A stretch of 64,000 nucleotides of DNA from positions 30,034,936-30,098,935 of the forward strand of contig CM040747.1 of the NCBI GenBank assembly GCA_022829145.1, read 5' to 3'. The stretch's first letter is position 1. Every line of letters begins with the position of its first letter. Shown piece by piece: positions 24,597-37,210 of the stretch. The notes under the pieces are model-generated. The model saw only the letters and a list, made by a program, of their open reading frames with translations, searched no databases and was not told the DNA's origin. The position numbers and the translations under genes are program-made. This DNA is from Albula goreensis. Its lineage: Eukaryota; Chordata; Actinopteri; Albuliformes; Albulidae.

Positions 24597-25100
24597 GTGA
24601 ACAGAGGTAGGCGTGTGACTGGAGGAACGCCGGAGCTGCAGCCTGCTCGTGTCTGCACTCCTCTGCCACGGCACCCATCTGAAGCAGAAACGGGGTGTGT
24701 GCGGGGGGGATGGGGGACCCCCTCCAGCCGAATACTGCAGAGGAGGGAATGTGCCTGCTCTGGTGCCAAACGCTGGTGCTGCAATGAATCGATGGAGCAG
24801 GAGTGCCTGGAGGAGCAGGAGCAGAGGCAGCGAGGAGCAGGGCCAGAGTCCGGTTTCACTGCAGCAGAGTCACCCATCTCTTTCCCTCTCTCCCTCTCTC
24901 TCTCATCTGAGAGCTGCAGAGTCCACTCAGTCTCCTCACGTAGAGAGGGTCAGTCGGAAAATTCCTCACACCACGGGATCCCCACCACGTCACCAAGTTA
25001 TGCCACCTCTCCTCTCCTCTCTCTACTTCATTTCACTTCTTCTCTCCTGTTGGCTCAGGATAGCTGTCCTACTTTTGGAGAATTCCACTGAATATATGTA
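24597..25100. other. GC-rich block with overlapping open frames, function unknown
   Basis: GC and CpG are higher than in the surroundings, and there are frames of 164 and 172 codons on plus and 105 on minus. None resembles a protein I know. They overlap each other, contain a TCTCTC run (24890-24905) and a mid-block change to low complexity. It may be an unrecognised noncoding exon or regulatory block. Confidence 0.3.
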
Positions 25101-25499
25101 CAACACCAGCAACAGCAGCAGCAGTTACAACAATCATAATCATAATAATGAAAGCATCATGTTGTAAAATTGATAGCAAAGACAATGAGGTTAATAAATA
25201 GAATAAAAATAAGATTCATCAGATGTCAGGTGCTTAAATGCACCCCCCCACCCCATGCCTAACAACAGATCAAACGTTGCACTGTATTACTGTAACTCAT
25301 TTAGAGCAGACAGATTTGTCCTTTGACTGTTCCCTCTTAATTTAGGTTCTTATAAATGAACATATGATAAAAAAGAAAAAAACATAAGGTTACTGATAAC
25401 ATGGTGAGGATGTCCTGTTTCCATGGCAACACAAAGGTGAAGGTGCTGAAAGAGACCTAATCTAACGTTCAATCTGTATGGATTAAACAGTCTTTCATT

Positions 25500-25860
25500 G
25501 CTATCATACACAAGCACACTCAGACACACAAACATTATAAATACCGACATGCACACATATGCATATGCACACAAAGAAACACACCCAGGCACATGCACAC
25601 ATACACACACACAGACAAACACATATGCAGGCCACTGATCATCACTCTGTTACACACAAACACACATGCACACACACTCACAGTGTCTCTCTCATACACA
25701 CAAACACAGTACAAATTCATATTCACTCCCTGTTACAAAAACACACACAGTGTTTTCCTTCTCCCTCACAAACATACATATACTCACACACACACATACA
25801 AACAATGAAATGACTTTAAACCTCCCTCACAGGTTAATTCACAGACACACTCAAAAACAT
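25500..25860. repeat. imperfect CA-rich microsatellite region
   Basis: Repeated CACACA words interrupted by TGCA, AAAC and CTC over about 350 bases. The open frames here are simple-sequence artefacts. Confidence 0.85.
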
Positions 25861-26995
25861 GCACATATAGTTGATTCTGCTGTATTACCTCTATTTCCCG
25901 GATTCCCCACCGCCCCCACCTCATTCAGAGCAGTGGTGTCATGCAGAAACGCCCCCGCTAACCCCCCACTCTCCCTCTCGGGTCACTTTCTGATTCACAG
26001 GTGCAATTTGTTATGTGGATAGAGAGCCTGGGATAGCAAATGAGTCTCAGGGGAATATGGGGAATTGAAATGCGATATCTAGGGCCTCAAGCCTTCTGTT
26101 GGAGTTGGAGTTTTGCAGACTGAGGATAGTGGCCCCACTCTGGCCCAGTCATTAGTGTAGTTTCTAAGGAGACATGACCAAATGTTAACAGTGGGTAAGT
26201 GTTTATTGGAGGATTTTCTCTCTAAAAACCTTGGAGGGCTCATTTCCAGAGTGCAAGCATCAGGTTTGTTACATTCACAGGTTCAGAATAATCCGGAAGC
26301 TCCACGGGTTTGGCAAGCTCATGCAGGAAGAGCCATGTGCAGTACATCACGAAAACACCTCACATGTCTGAGGAGTTAAATGTGTCATGTTTTATGTATT
26401 TTATGCCACAGAAGCCTGTGAAGTTGATAATGTTAAAGAGATAACTTTACTTGCCATATTTTTACTTGTTTAAATATCATTGTTGTTGATTAGGTAAGCA
26501 TTTTTTCTTTTTTTTTTTTTTGGTTGGAAATTAGGCTGGCTAAAACATTTTTTTTAATGTTTACTGACACATTTTTACATTTTTCCTTCCTGGTAATTTT
26601 TTTTCTTCATGTGTATAATGTTAGATTTGAGGTACTTGAGGTTATTTTCTTTCTGTCTGTCATTTTATTTCAGCTGACAATGGGGACAGGTAACTTGCAG
26701 GTAACTTGTATCATGTCACTTGACAAGAGTCATGTGAGGAGGGCTCAGAGTTTTGTTTGAGGGCACATGTAAATCTGAGAGGCCATCTTAGTGAACTCCT
26801 GAAACTGGAACACTTCGTCTACATGAGGCACCGTCTGTACTAGCCTTGGATTTTGTTTGGCCTCGGTGTCAGCCCAATGCTATCTTTATAAGCTTTGGTT
26901 TTGATGTGGTATTGAGTGATTCTCTAAGTAACGTTAGTGTTTGAGTAACATTAGTCAGTACTTTTGTGCCTGCATTGGGCTGTTTGTTGGGTTTT
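25861..26995. other. intergenic, nothing recognised
   Basis: Includes T-runs near 26508-26521 and 26548-26556. No gene supported. Confidence 0.5.
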
Positions 26996-26999
26996 ACAG

Positions 27000-27450
27000 G
27001 AAGCTCAGAGGGAGGCCGAGTTGCAGAGGGCCCGCTTGGAGCAGCAAGAGCGAGAAGCTCGAATTTAACAGTAGCGTTTAGTCACTCAGGTAGTGTTGGC
27101 GGGGATAGCTTGAGAACAGTCTAATAGTCAGCAACAACCCAAGCACAAAGCTCTCTTTGACATGAAGATGTCTAAGGTCAATCATGAGGAGGCTAAAATT
27201 GTTTTTGATTCCGCTGAGAAAATTGCTGAGATCTCTAAGACCAGAAAGCTGTTAGTCACATCTTTGCAGCTGGAGACCAGGTTCTTGTATTATTGCCCAT
27301 GAGTGGAGGTAATCTGGGGATAAAGTTTTGTGGTCCTTACTCAGTCGTCAAGACTGTGAGTTTAACGATGTGTTCGGCACTCCAGATCGTAGGAAGTCGA
27401 GTCTACGCCATGGTAATCTCTTCAAAGCCATCTGAAGGCAGTGACATGAG
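27000..27450 (+). mobile_element. decayed Ty3/gypsy-type retrotransposon remnant
   Basis: 27001-27068 reads as a Glu/Arg/Gln-rich coiled-coil piece (EAQREAELQRARLEQQE) ending in a stop, as in gag-proximal regions. From about 27268 the frame AGDQVLVLLPMSGG, then IKFCGPYSVVK, matches the GPY/F module at the integrase C-terminus of gypsy elements. The usual TPDRR...H.N.FK continuation follows in a different frame at about 27385-27440. The element is therefore frameshifted, with most of gag-pol deleted. No LTRs are visible within 1 kb. Confidence 0.65.
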
Positions 27451-28340
27451 GAAGATGGAGGTGTTCATTCACCACAGCTATCTCTCCAAGGAACATTTTG
27501 ATGATGCGATAGAGCTCGTAGAACATTATCATGCTTTATTTAAAATGTTCGGGTCTTACTCATTTGTGGACTCATGATGTAGATACAGAGGAGGCTGTTC
27601 CTCTTAAGCAACATTGTTGCAGGATCCATCCCAGTAAGCAGGCTCTGTTCAGGTGGAGGGGGAGATCTGGTAACTTTTACCCCATGGGTCAAATGGCCAG
27701 TATTCAGCCATCCCATCTCATATGCCTGAACTTGTGTGAGTCGGTCCACAGGTTTTATTGCTACTTATTTTCCATCCCAGGAAATGAGGACCACAAATTA
27801 AGAGGCTTGTGATTGCTTTGAAATATTGTCATTCTGGGAATGGTGCCCTGATGGCAAGTTTTGCTGAATGCAGAGTTTGTGATTTAATGGTACAGAGAGA
27901 GCGAGATTAAATGTAGAGACACCTTTCATTCTGCGCTAAAGAGCCAGCCAGAGCAAGCACAAACAGATTTTAGCATGCAGGAGCACGGTTGGGGTTTTAT
28001 TTCCAAATGGACTCCACAAAATATTTGCTCCAACCAGACCTTTGTTATAATTATCATCATTATTAATTATCATGTTGGTTTGTGCTTTTCCATAGTCTAT
28101 CTTCTGAGGATGGGACAAAATAATGGAAACACCAAATGGTTTCCCCAATCAAAAAAATGTAAACATCTTAAGAAATGTGAGGAGCTTGAAGTAGATTTCA
28201 TAATGCTTATTTTGTAGCAGAATGATGCAAAATCCCCCACAGCATTTCAGAGAAGGACAAAAGCTGTTCAGGAGACAGTCCAACTCCTTATTACTTAATA
28301 GGCAAAGTAATAAAGTAACAGGTGGTGAATATCATAATAA
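27451..28340. other. intergenic, nothing firm
   Basis: At 28110-28130 GGGACAAAATAATGGAAACAC resembles a Tc1/mariner end sequence, but no partner terminal repeat was found. Confidence 0.4.
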
Positions 28341-28379
28341 TGCAGTATTAGTGTGCTCCCGGTTCCTCTTGCTCATTGT

Positions 28380-28795
28380 TGTGACGCATGTGCTGGGTGT
28401 GTGTGTCCATTGGGTGTGTGTGTGTCTGTGCGTGTGCATGTGTGTGTGTTGAGAGCTGTGCAATCAGTGTATGTGTGTTGGGTGTGTGGGTGCTGTGATG
28501 CATGTGTGTGTTGTGAGAGCTGTGTGAGATCATGTGTGTGTGTGTGTGTGTTGAGAGCTGTGAGATCAGTGTATGTGTGTTGGGTGTGTGGGTGCTGTGA
28601 TGCATGTGTGTGGCGGTGCTGTAAAGTGAGAGCTGTGTGTGTGTGTGTGTGTGTGTGTGCATGCATGTGTGTGTGTGTGTGTGTTGAGAGCTGTGAGATC
28701 AGTGTATGTGTGTTGGGTGTGTGGGTGCTGTGATGCATGTGTGTGGCGGTGCTGTAAAGTGAGAGCTGTGTGTGTGTGTGTGTGTGTGTTTTAGT
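28380..28795. repeat. TG-rich higher-order tandem repeat
   Basis: TG microsatellite in which a longer unit (TTGAGAGCTGTGAGATCAG, TGTTGGGTGTGTGGGTGC, GTGATGCATGTGTG) recurs, with copies starting at about 28449, 28551 and 28684. The last two also share GCGGTGCTGTAAAGTGAGAG. Confidence 0.85.
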
Positions 28796-29032
28796 GAAGT
28801 GATGTGAGATCAGCGTGGGTGTGACTGGCAGGTGGGAGTGCATCAGTGCTGCAGCTGTCAGCATCAGAGCTGAGATTATCGACCAGCCGAGGGACGCAGA
28901 GATGATACAGACCAAACACTTCCCAAGCGCACTGTGGGAGTGTGTGAGCGCACACGTGTGTGTGCAAGTGCACCTGCCTGCCTGCCTGTGTGCATGCATG
29001 TGCAACTGCACGTAACACATAACATGCACGCA

Positions 29033-29034
<2 letters not shown>

Positions 29035-29073
<39 letters not shown>
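29035..29073. repeat. TG microsatellite
   Basis: About 19 uninterrupted TG units. Confidence 0.95.
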
Positions 29074-29076
<3 letters not shown>

Positions 29077-30000
29077 TTTGGGTCTGATGTGTCACCACTG
29101 CTTAGTCAGTCTGAGCTCATGATTCATGATTCATTTTGCCTTGAAAAGAGCATCCTGAAAGGGCTCAACACTCTGCCTCTAATGGCTGAGACAGTCCAGC
29201 AGAGCTTTCTGCAGAGAGGATCAATACAGAACCTGATCTCTGCCAAGCCAGCCTGCAGGAGTGCTGCTGCTCCAGTCTGCCCAGCAGGGCGGCGACAAAG
29301 GGCTCCCCAACAGGAGGCGCTCACCCCCGCGTCCCAGGCTCACACCTCTCCACTGCAGGCCCGGCGTAAGCAGCGCAGACCACAGCGATAACCCGCCCAC
29401 ATTCCCAACGCCAGCGATGCTTTCAGCACAGCCACCTGAAACTCTATGAGCGTGGCTCAATACAGAACAGAGCGGCTGAAACTGACTCAAACTCAAACTA
29501 CTGGACACAGTCTGCTGCTGGGTAGAACGGTGAGAGGAGGTGTGGCAGTCATGCTTTTGCAAAACTCCCTTTGTGAATCAGACCAATGTCTAAGATGACG
29601 CATGCAGCCAAAAAACTAAGCAGCTCTCTTTGTTAGTTCACTTCTTTTTATTAGCCTTGACACTGTTTCATCACCCTTGGGATTGCTTAGTGAGATGAGA
29701 TCTATAAACAAATATAATACCCGAAACTCATACCATTTCTGAGAAAGGGTATATTTTAATTGACTGATTTTTGAGTGGGATGGGAGACAGTGTGGCATTT
29801 TCTGCAACTGGGTGAGAGGAGATAATCGATGAGATACCAGGAGTGATCAGCTCGTTGTAGGTGTCTTGTCTTTAAGATGATCCCATTGAAAAGGCTTATG
29901 GTGGCTCACTAGTTCAAGATCAATGATAGTGCTTTTGAACTGCTGGAGAACAGTCAAGGAGAGGATTGGCTGATAAGAGAACCAAAACAATTGAACAGTC
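29074..30000. other. intergenic, nothing firm
   Basis: A GC-richer patch at 29230-29410 (GGGCGGCGACAAAGGGCTCC) has short frames on both strands but no recognisable protein. Confidence 0.45.
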
Positions 30001-30003
30001 CTG

Positions 30004-30017
30004 CCACTAGTGGGCAC
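30004..30017 (+). promoter_or_regulatory. CTCF-like motif 4
   Basis: CCACTAGTGGGCAC fits CCASYAGRKGGCRS except position 8. Same strand as the cluster at 15.4-16.5 kb. Confidence 0.4.
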
Positions 30018-30989
30018 TCTGACAGCTGTTGCAGATTTCACTCCAATAGGCGCTTGTTTGTTTGCTTGGGTAATGCACTTTCATTCATCAAAACTGCTGG
30101 GAATAAATCCATACATTCATCTTTCTCTCCATCATTCACTGCAGATTTCTGCAAAGACAGTCCACTGGTCTTTCACTGTCATTGGTCATTAAATCCATAG
30201 ATTTTACTGTAAGAATTTTCACATTCCCTTTACGTTTACCAAATCTACAGCAGAGTGCTCTCTTAATATTGTATGACTGTAGTTTTTCCTCGCACGGGCC
30301 AGATTTGTTTATGAAGCTTGGCTAACTCAGCTGCTCCATGTTTTTGTCCCTCGACACACACACTTCATTGAAAGCCCATACTGAGTCAGGCAGTACACAT
30401 GTATGTGATGGCAGTTTCTGGGGATTGGTCCATAGGGATAACATTCCTCCATTTAGCACAGCCGGTCAGTCGTGCTGCGCAGCTCAGGCTGCTGTCTGTC
30501 CAGGAGAGCTGGATTACTTCAGTACTGCCCAGGCTGCAGTTCTGCAGTGTGAAATCTCCCCTCACTGCTAACAAATAAGGACATGCACACAAGCACAGAC
30601 ACAAAACACACACACACACTGCCTAAGGTTCAGTAAAGCCCCACTGGTTCAGATAATCTTGGTAGGAGTAGAGGAACATCATGCTAACTTGCTCCACTAG
30701 TGCCTTTTTTTTGGGGGGGTCCAGTGCCTTCAAGAAAAGGGGGGAGGTGGGGGCATGACTGCGACTTCATTTCATATCGACCTGTTCTCTCTGTCCCTCT
30801 GTCCCCTTGCTATCGCCCACATGCCTCTCTCCAGCCTCTGCGTCGATGAAACTCCACCAACAGAAGGGTTTTCAGAAGCCACGGCACATCTGACCACAGC
30901 AGGCATTCTTATACTCTGGATCACAGCGACGCATGGACAGGTGGGCAACTGGACAGACCATGAATGTACCTGTATCCTTAGGGCATCTC

Positions 30990-31125
30990 AGAGGGAAAAA
31001 GTTCTGACCCTGGATCAGTTTTACATGAGACTATAACCTATAATTTTGAACTTTTCATCAATTATGAGCTGAAAGAAAACTGATCCCAGATCAGCTCTTT
31101 TTATCTCAGGCCCTTTCCCGGACAC
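30990..31125. repeat. dispersed repeat family B (palindromic), copy 2
   Basis: GACCCTGGATCAGTTTTACA on one side and AAACTGATCCCAGATCAGCT on the other, separated by about 60 bases containing ATTATGAGCTGAAAG. Related blocks are at 22520-22590 and 34452-34575. Confidence 0.5.
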
Positions 31126-31439
31126 ATATCTTGGTGAACCCAAGCAGGGAATGAATTCACAGAGGGAGAAATAGATGGACAAATGTTGAAAAGTGAAACA
31201 AACACAAGCAAAACTAGCTATAACAGTGGCCGACTGATAACAACATGTGTGTCTCTGAGAAAACGGTGAGCGCGGCTTGACCATGACCATTGCATTGTGT
31301 CTGAGATCCATTTATCCAGGATCTTCTTTAAAGGAATGCTGTGGTTGTTTTTGTTTTTCAGGATAGTGCTGAGTCACAGTCACTGTTAGAATCTATAGCT
31401 GCATTATACTACCCTCCCTTCCTTTGCCAGCCTTCTCTC

Positions 31440-31509
31440 ATTCTCTCTCTCCCTCCCTCCCTCCCTCCCTGTTTTTCTGACTCATTCCCTCTCTTTCTCT
31501 CTCTCTCTG

Positions 31510-31580
<71 letters not shown>
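31440..31580. repeat. CT-rich run and (CA)35 microsatellite
   Basis: CTCCCTCC/CTCTCT tract followed by about 35 CA units at 31511-31579. The associated frames are low-complexity artefacts. Confidence 0.95.
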
Positions 31581-31582
<2 letters not shown>

Positions 31583-31842
31583 TTCTCTTTCTCTACCTGA
31601 CATGCCAAACACAAGGGGAAAATAAGGACAGTTCTGTTGTCCTTATCGCCCCCCCCCACCCGCCCCCAGTGTTGTAACCATGTTTCATTTTTGAAATAAT
31701 GAAAAAATAATTTTCACTTCATCCTTTTCACACACAAACAGACTGTGTATGTATGAAGGCTTTTTCTCTATCAGACACTCTCACACAAATTCATGTATGC
31801 ACAAAGAAAGAAAGAGGATGTGTGTGTGTCTATCTCTATCAA

Positions 31843-31844
<2 letters not shown>

Positions 31845-31890
<46 letters not shown>
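31845..31890. repeat. CA microsatellite
   Basis: About 23 CA units, again next to a CTCTATC-type run, so it looks like a local duplicate of the 31.5-kb arrangement. Confidence 0.9.
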
Positions 31891-31893
<3 letters not shown>

Positions 31894-32279
31894 ACACATA
31901 CTGTATATGTATGAACTTGTCCTCTTTCCCTATCAAACAGGCTCTCTCGTTCTCCCTTGGGTTAGCCAAGTCATTGCTCTTTTATTCAGATGTCACTCCT
32001 CTTCACTTTCACACGCAGCCCTTTGGCCTTTCTTTAAAACCCCTGTACGAAACATAACTGCTGTCCCAGGGCTGTCTCTGACAGCCAGCCATGTTACTCT
32101 GACCCACTTCATCAGCTCTCTCTTCCAAGCCTGCATGTGTACAGTCTGCTTCAGGCAGCCCAGTGCTTTCACCAGGCTAGACTCTTCCGCAGAGCCACCC
32201 AGATTCATACACATTGTGCCTTCAAATGTTTTTGAACAGCATTTAAAAATGTCTTCTGTTTAATGTTCTTTGCCATACC

Positions 32280-33180
32280 CCATTCAAAGTACATCCTGTT
32301 ACAGGAAAATGTCTACAGAAGACACGTTACTTAAATCTGTGTGTTTTACCTTGAGCTATTGAAAGGACTTGGGCATTAATAGCTATCTAAAAATGTACCA
32401 TAGATCTCTGTTGTGTCATACTGTCAAACTCACTTCATGATTCATTTGAACATCACCCATTTATATAGCAGGGCCAGAGGTTCCGCTATTAAACTGTACT
32501 TTGTGATGTTTTTGCACCCATCAACGATTTATTAAACCTTTATCTTTAGGTAAGTCAAGTGAGAAATCAAATCTCATTTGCACTGATGACCTGGGGGTAA
32601 GTCAGTCATGTGCCTTGAGATAATCAGGTGAACAGGGAATGTGGAGAGCACTGCAGCAGTGACCATAGGAAATTTAACATGTGATCTGATGGTCCGTTTT
32701 TCAGTCAATGATTGACGAGTTTATTACAGATAGCTGATGATAAAATTTAGATTCATTTTGTCATATGATGCATTTCATCTATGTAAATCTTGTGTAGCAG
32801 GCAGATGAACTGAATTTTGTGGGATTGTGTATTCTGAATGTCATAAGTGGCTTATTGACTGTTTCCCCAAATACAGCACTGAGGAGCTGCGTGACTTCCT
32901 TTCGTTGTTCTAACCAATGCACCTTGATTAATTTCTACGGGTTGCTTATTTTAAAATAGGACCAAAAGCTCTCTGTGGTTCCCAGGATCAGGGCTGACCT
33001 ACCATGTTGTGGAGTTTATTTGCAGAATTACCCTGGCCTATTCTACCTGGCCTTTTGCCCTTTCAGTCCTTGGATTGTTCCCTAGCCACCACTCCATATG
33101 TTCATCTTCCCATAGTCCTTTGCAGCCGGGAGATCAGAAAGCTAGAGAGGAGGGTGGAGAGAGGAAAGAGAAAGCTAATT
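32280..33180. other. intergenic, nothing recognised
   Basis: No features supported. Confidence 0.5.
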
Positions 33181-33189
33181 ACTTTTCCT

Positions 33190-33425
33190 CTTTTCTCCAT
33201 CTGAATTACCAGCGCCAAAATTGTTTTTCCTTCAAGAAGATAAATTGCAGGCGGGCGGGAAGTATGACAGCGAGAAACACCGTACCCTCTGGTGCAGTCT
33301 GCCTGGCAGTTTAATGGAACAGAAGAGCCATTTAGGCATGTTTACATTGGAAGGCGTTTATACTGGGGCTCTGTATACCGACGGCATTATTCTCCCCATT
33401 GGGGAAGCACTCAATCTCCAGATTT
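33190..33425. promoter_or_regulatory. candidate conserved noncoding element
   Basis: Non-repetitive, locally CpG-bearing block about 4 kb upstream of the SNAP25-like promoter: GAATTACCAGCGCC, AAATTGCAGGCGGGCGGG, AGAGCCATTTAGGCATG, TATACCGACGGCATTATTC. It looks unlike the AT-rich flanks. No coding evidence. Confidence 0.28.
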
Positions 33426-34440
33426 AGAATGACAAAACATACAGCAGTACTGTAAGCTGAGACCTCTTTTTCAGCTTCAGGGTCACTTGATAGCTAAACC
33501 TTTGGCCAATATTTAAAAGCGCATCAGATCCCATTATTTTTTCATTATTTACATCATTTTTCATAGCACTGAAAATGTAATTATTAATTCAAAGGTGTTC
33601 TTTGGAGGGGTTCGGAAGGATTTGCAAACTTTGTGAAGGACAAGTCCAGCACACGTGATATTTGGAAATGATGTAGCATATTTTTGTAAATGTCATAACT
33701 CTATGACAATATTGTATTGGAGTTAATGCACATAGCCAAATAGATTTGCAGTATTGTAGAAGCAGTGGAACCAATTGACCTGTAGGTTAATGCGGACAAG
33801 GCCAAAAATGTATCATAAAATGCTTTTATGGACTCAGGAACAAGAACGCACACACTTAGCCTCTCACTCTTCCATTTTACTTTGAGTCGTTATACCGCAA
33901 AGCATAAAATAAGACAATATAAAAGTATATAAGTTGTGTTGGGGCAAGCCATGATGGCTGTTTATGAAAGCCATTTCTGAGCAAAAATAATCATGAAACT
34001 GAGTTTTCCTGCTTATTCAATTTCTTATTTAGGAAATATTTTAAGAGTGAACATGTTTTGAACATGTATGTCATAAATTAAATGTATGAATCTCTCAAGT
34101 CTGCAATGGAAACATGAATGTACACTTCATATCCAATCTCTAAAGATTAATGTGCTACCTTGCACATCTCAGAAAAAAAATCAATGTAGTAAATAATCAT
34201 GTATGATACCCAAAGGATTCAAAGGGAAATATATTTCTGAAAGTAAAATCTGGATTTTTTTTTTATTTGTCAGATTGAGGTGCATATTGACACAATTGCA
34301 TATATGGTTCAGAAATGGTCCATATCTTTCTAGTTTGTCAAGGTAAGTCCTGGATATTGTTTATTTTTACTGTGCATAGGGAATAATGGGACATTGACTG
34401 ATTACAGCTTTCACTATTAATATCAATGAGACCCGAAGTA
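33426..34440. other. intergenic, nothing recognised
   Basis: AT-rich, no supported features. Confidence 0.5.
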
Positions 34441-34451
34441 AAAAGAATCTC

Positions 34452-34575
34452 AAGAGTAGGGGAACTGATCTCAGATCAGGTTTCCCCGTGCATATCCTAC
34501 CCTTACACATTACGACCTTAAAGGAGTAAGCTGATTGTAGATCATCACTTCCCTCTGAAACACTTTTTCGGAACA
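34452..34575. repeat. dispersed repeat family B, copy 3
   Basis: GAACTGATCTCAGATCAGG followed by CCTACCCTTACACATTACGA and TGATTGTAGATCATCACTTC, then CTCTGAAACACTTTTTCGGA. This is the diverged form of a common fish repeat (GATC.TAGATCA..CTCCTACTCTGAGACGCTTT-like). Confidence 0.5.
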
Positions 34576-36880
34576 GATGAGAAGAAGTCGGGGTGCGAAG
34601 ACCAGCCTATACAATTAATGCCCAGCACCACCATTAATCTTCAGCTGGATTTGACTCCTTTGCACTTAAACCACAGAAATGCAACTTCAGATCAAGAGGT
34701 AAAAGTGTAGAGAGAAAAAAAAATACACTTGGGCTTTACTACAAAGGCATTTCCCTTTGCAAATTCAGCATTCCCTTTTAACTTGAATCTCCTTGTAGAA
34801 AGTCAGACTTCAGAAGGAAAATGTATATTAAGTGTTCTCTGGGGAAAAAAAGGTATTCTGGTCCATATATAAACTAAAAGTGAAATACAGTTTCAAGAAC
34901 ATTAATCACTTTTGGGCCAAAACTTCTATGTACAACCGTTATGTTCTTCTCCTTTTGCAGCAACCGACAATGAAATGAGGAGCAGGGGCTTAACTGTTGA
35001 CTATCATAGGCACACACGTTAAACATATGTTTAGGGGTAGCTGAGAGAAATAAATAGCTTAATACTACTTCTCTTTCACCCTACATAACCAAAATGTCAC
35101 AATTTGGGAATAATAAACCTAAAAATGGGAATGAATAAAAATAAAAATTAACAAGGTAGATATTCGTGGTTACTGCTAATAGCTAGTTAATTAGGTTCTT
35201 TTGTTTTGAAGTGGCCGATTAATTGTTTATCACCAAATAACAAATTTGTTAAACCAATCTTTGGGTAAATTAGCTTCCGTTATCCATCATGGAAATTTAG
35301 CAGAATAGTATTGTTCATTCGATGGTGGCAAGGCATGAGCTTTTGCTGTCAGAACGGTCTTGAGTCTGTCCTACTTTTTCAAGAGCCCCAAAATCTTTTA
35401 TCTATTTTTCTTTCTTATGGTGAGATGGTGCCAGAACATTCCACACAGTATTTCAAATTGTCCTCTGATTAAGGTATGTCTTCAATATTATCTACCTTGA
35501 TTTATAATAAATAGTTTCTACTATATATGCTAGCATCCTACTGGTCTTCACTGTTGCATGTATTAAATTATATATTCAAGCTCATCTCCGAGATCCTGAT
35601 AAACACTTGTCACCTGGGTATATGACAATCGTTTGTTATTATGTATGGTGGTATTGTTCTCCTTTTGCCCTGAGAAACGCCTGAATTGATTGGGGGCTGG
35701 TACTCATAGTGTGAAAACTACTAGCTTTTCTGGCCTTTGTCTTCTTGCAATCTGATTGGTGCCATCAGATCTATGACCATGGATGTGATTGGATGGGCAG
35801 TTAGTCAATTCACATTTGCACACCCAAATCTCTGGTTTCCACCCCTCCCGCAGACTACCTGCAGTCAGTCTGTATTCCTCTCACTCATCTCAACATGTTT
35901 TTATGCAGCCTTGGTAAATTGCTAGGTCTTAGTCACTGTGCCCCCTACTCAAGATTACAGTTTATCAGTACCAGTGACAGCCCATTGTGTAATTAACAAA
36001 GCATATAGCAGGAAGTTGTGCAGAGTTACAAAACATTAAAGGGAGACACGAGACTAGCTCTTCGTTAGGCCTCTTAGAAACTCACCAGCCATTTTGGCTG
36101 TCTCATTGCAGGTGATGAAACGGCACTAAAATGCTTACACAAGAGCACATGAATCATAAAATGCAATGACCGGGTGCTCGTTGTGTGCAGTATGTTGGAT
36201 GTGTGGAGTGGTTTTCCCACTTCATTGAAAAGATTTCTGAGTCCAAGAGAAGTCCTGTATAGAAAGCACAAATCCCCCAGTGCCCTGATCCTCATTACTC
36301 TCTGTGGGAGCATCTTTCTCTGAATTTGCAGCAAAATGACATTTTCAGCCAAAGAGATTTCCCATTATTAACTTTTGTATATGGGATTTTAATCTGTTTC
36401 TCCGTTTATTCCAGTTTTTATCCAGCTATTTCTCTCTTATTTTAATACATTTCAGACCTATTTCTTCTTATTATTTTTATTATTGCAATTATGTAAGATT
36501 ATTATATTGTATGAACACATTTATTCACAGAACACATGTAATACTGATATGTTTTCTTATTGGTCAAAATACATTATTTCACTCATAACTACATTGATAT
36601 TTACAGCAATATGGGAACTCGCAAGATGATGTCTCAACTCAGATGGTGCCCTGTGTCAGCTGTCGATCCCACTAAGTCTGTTTGACCACTCTAACCAGTT
36701 TATCACGCGAACCGTGTAGGCTAACCAAAGCAAATGTATGAGCAAATCAGACAAATTTCCACTTTATTTCACTTGCATAAGGCTGCCCGTCTCAGTCATA
36801 ACATAGGCCTTCACGTTTTATCGGCTTTGCATTTGTAAGAACACATCAGAATGAGACAAAATAAAAAGACACGTAATGTA
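34576..36880. other. intergenic, nothing recognised
   Basis: AT-rich upstream flank of the promoter region. A short block at 36085-36350 is less AT-rich, but nothing in it is diagnostic. Confidence 0.5.
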
Positions 36881-37210
36881 AGTCAACTTTTATTAAAATC
36901 AAAGGAGCCTGCTGGGATACCCCGACGGACTGCTCCTTTTGGCGAGAGCAGCGCTGCGTTATCTCTGAAAACAGAAAACTCAGCATGCGCACTGATACAT
37001 CATCAACGTGCCGTTACACATTTGTGTATCACCATCAAGTAAAATACACGTTCTAACATTAGTGTGGATACCTAACTAAAGGTGTCCAACCGCAAAGAGT
37101 TCCGTGGGGCTTTTCTGTAACGAATTAGCACGGGTGTAGAAGCTTCCAAGCTGTACGCGGCCAGCTGCCATTGATGATTCAAGCTCTCATTGCCGCGCCC
37201 CCTTAACAGA

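Noticed and set aside
28110-28130. Tc1/mariner terminal sequence
   Set aside because: A single short match without an inverted partner or transposase remnant.
28373-29098. 241-codon minus-strand frame rich in Thr and His
   Set aside because: Translation of CA/TG repeats; no protein content.
31341-31625. Frames across the CA and CT tracts
   Set aside because: Simple-sequence artefacts.
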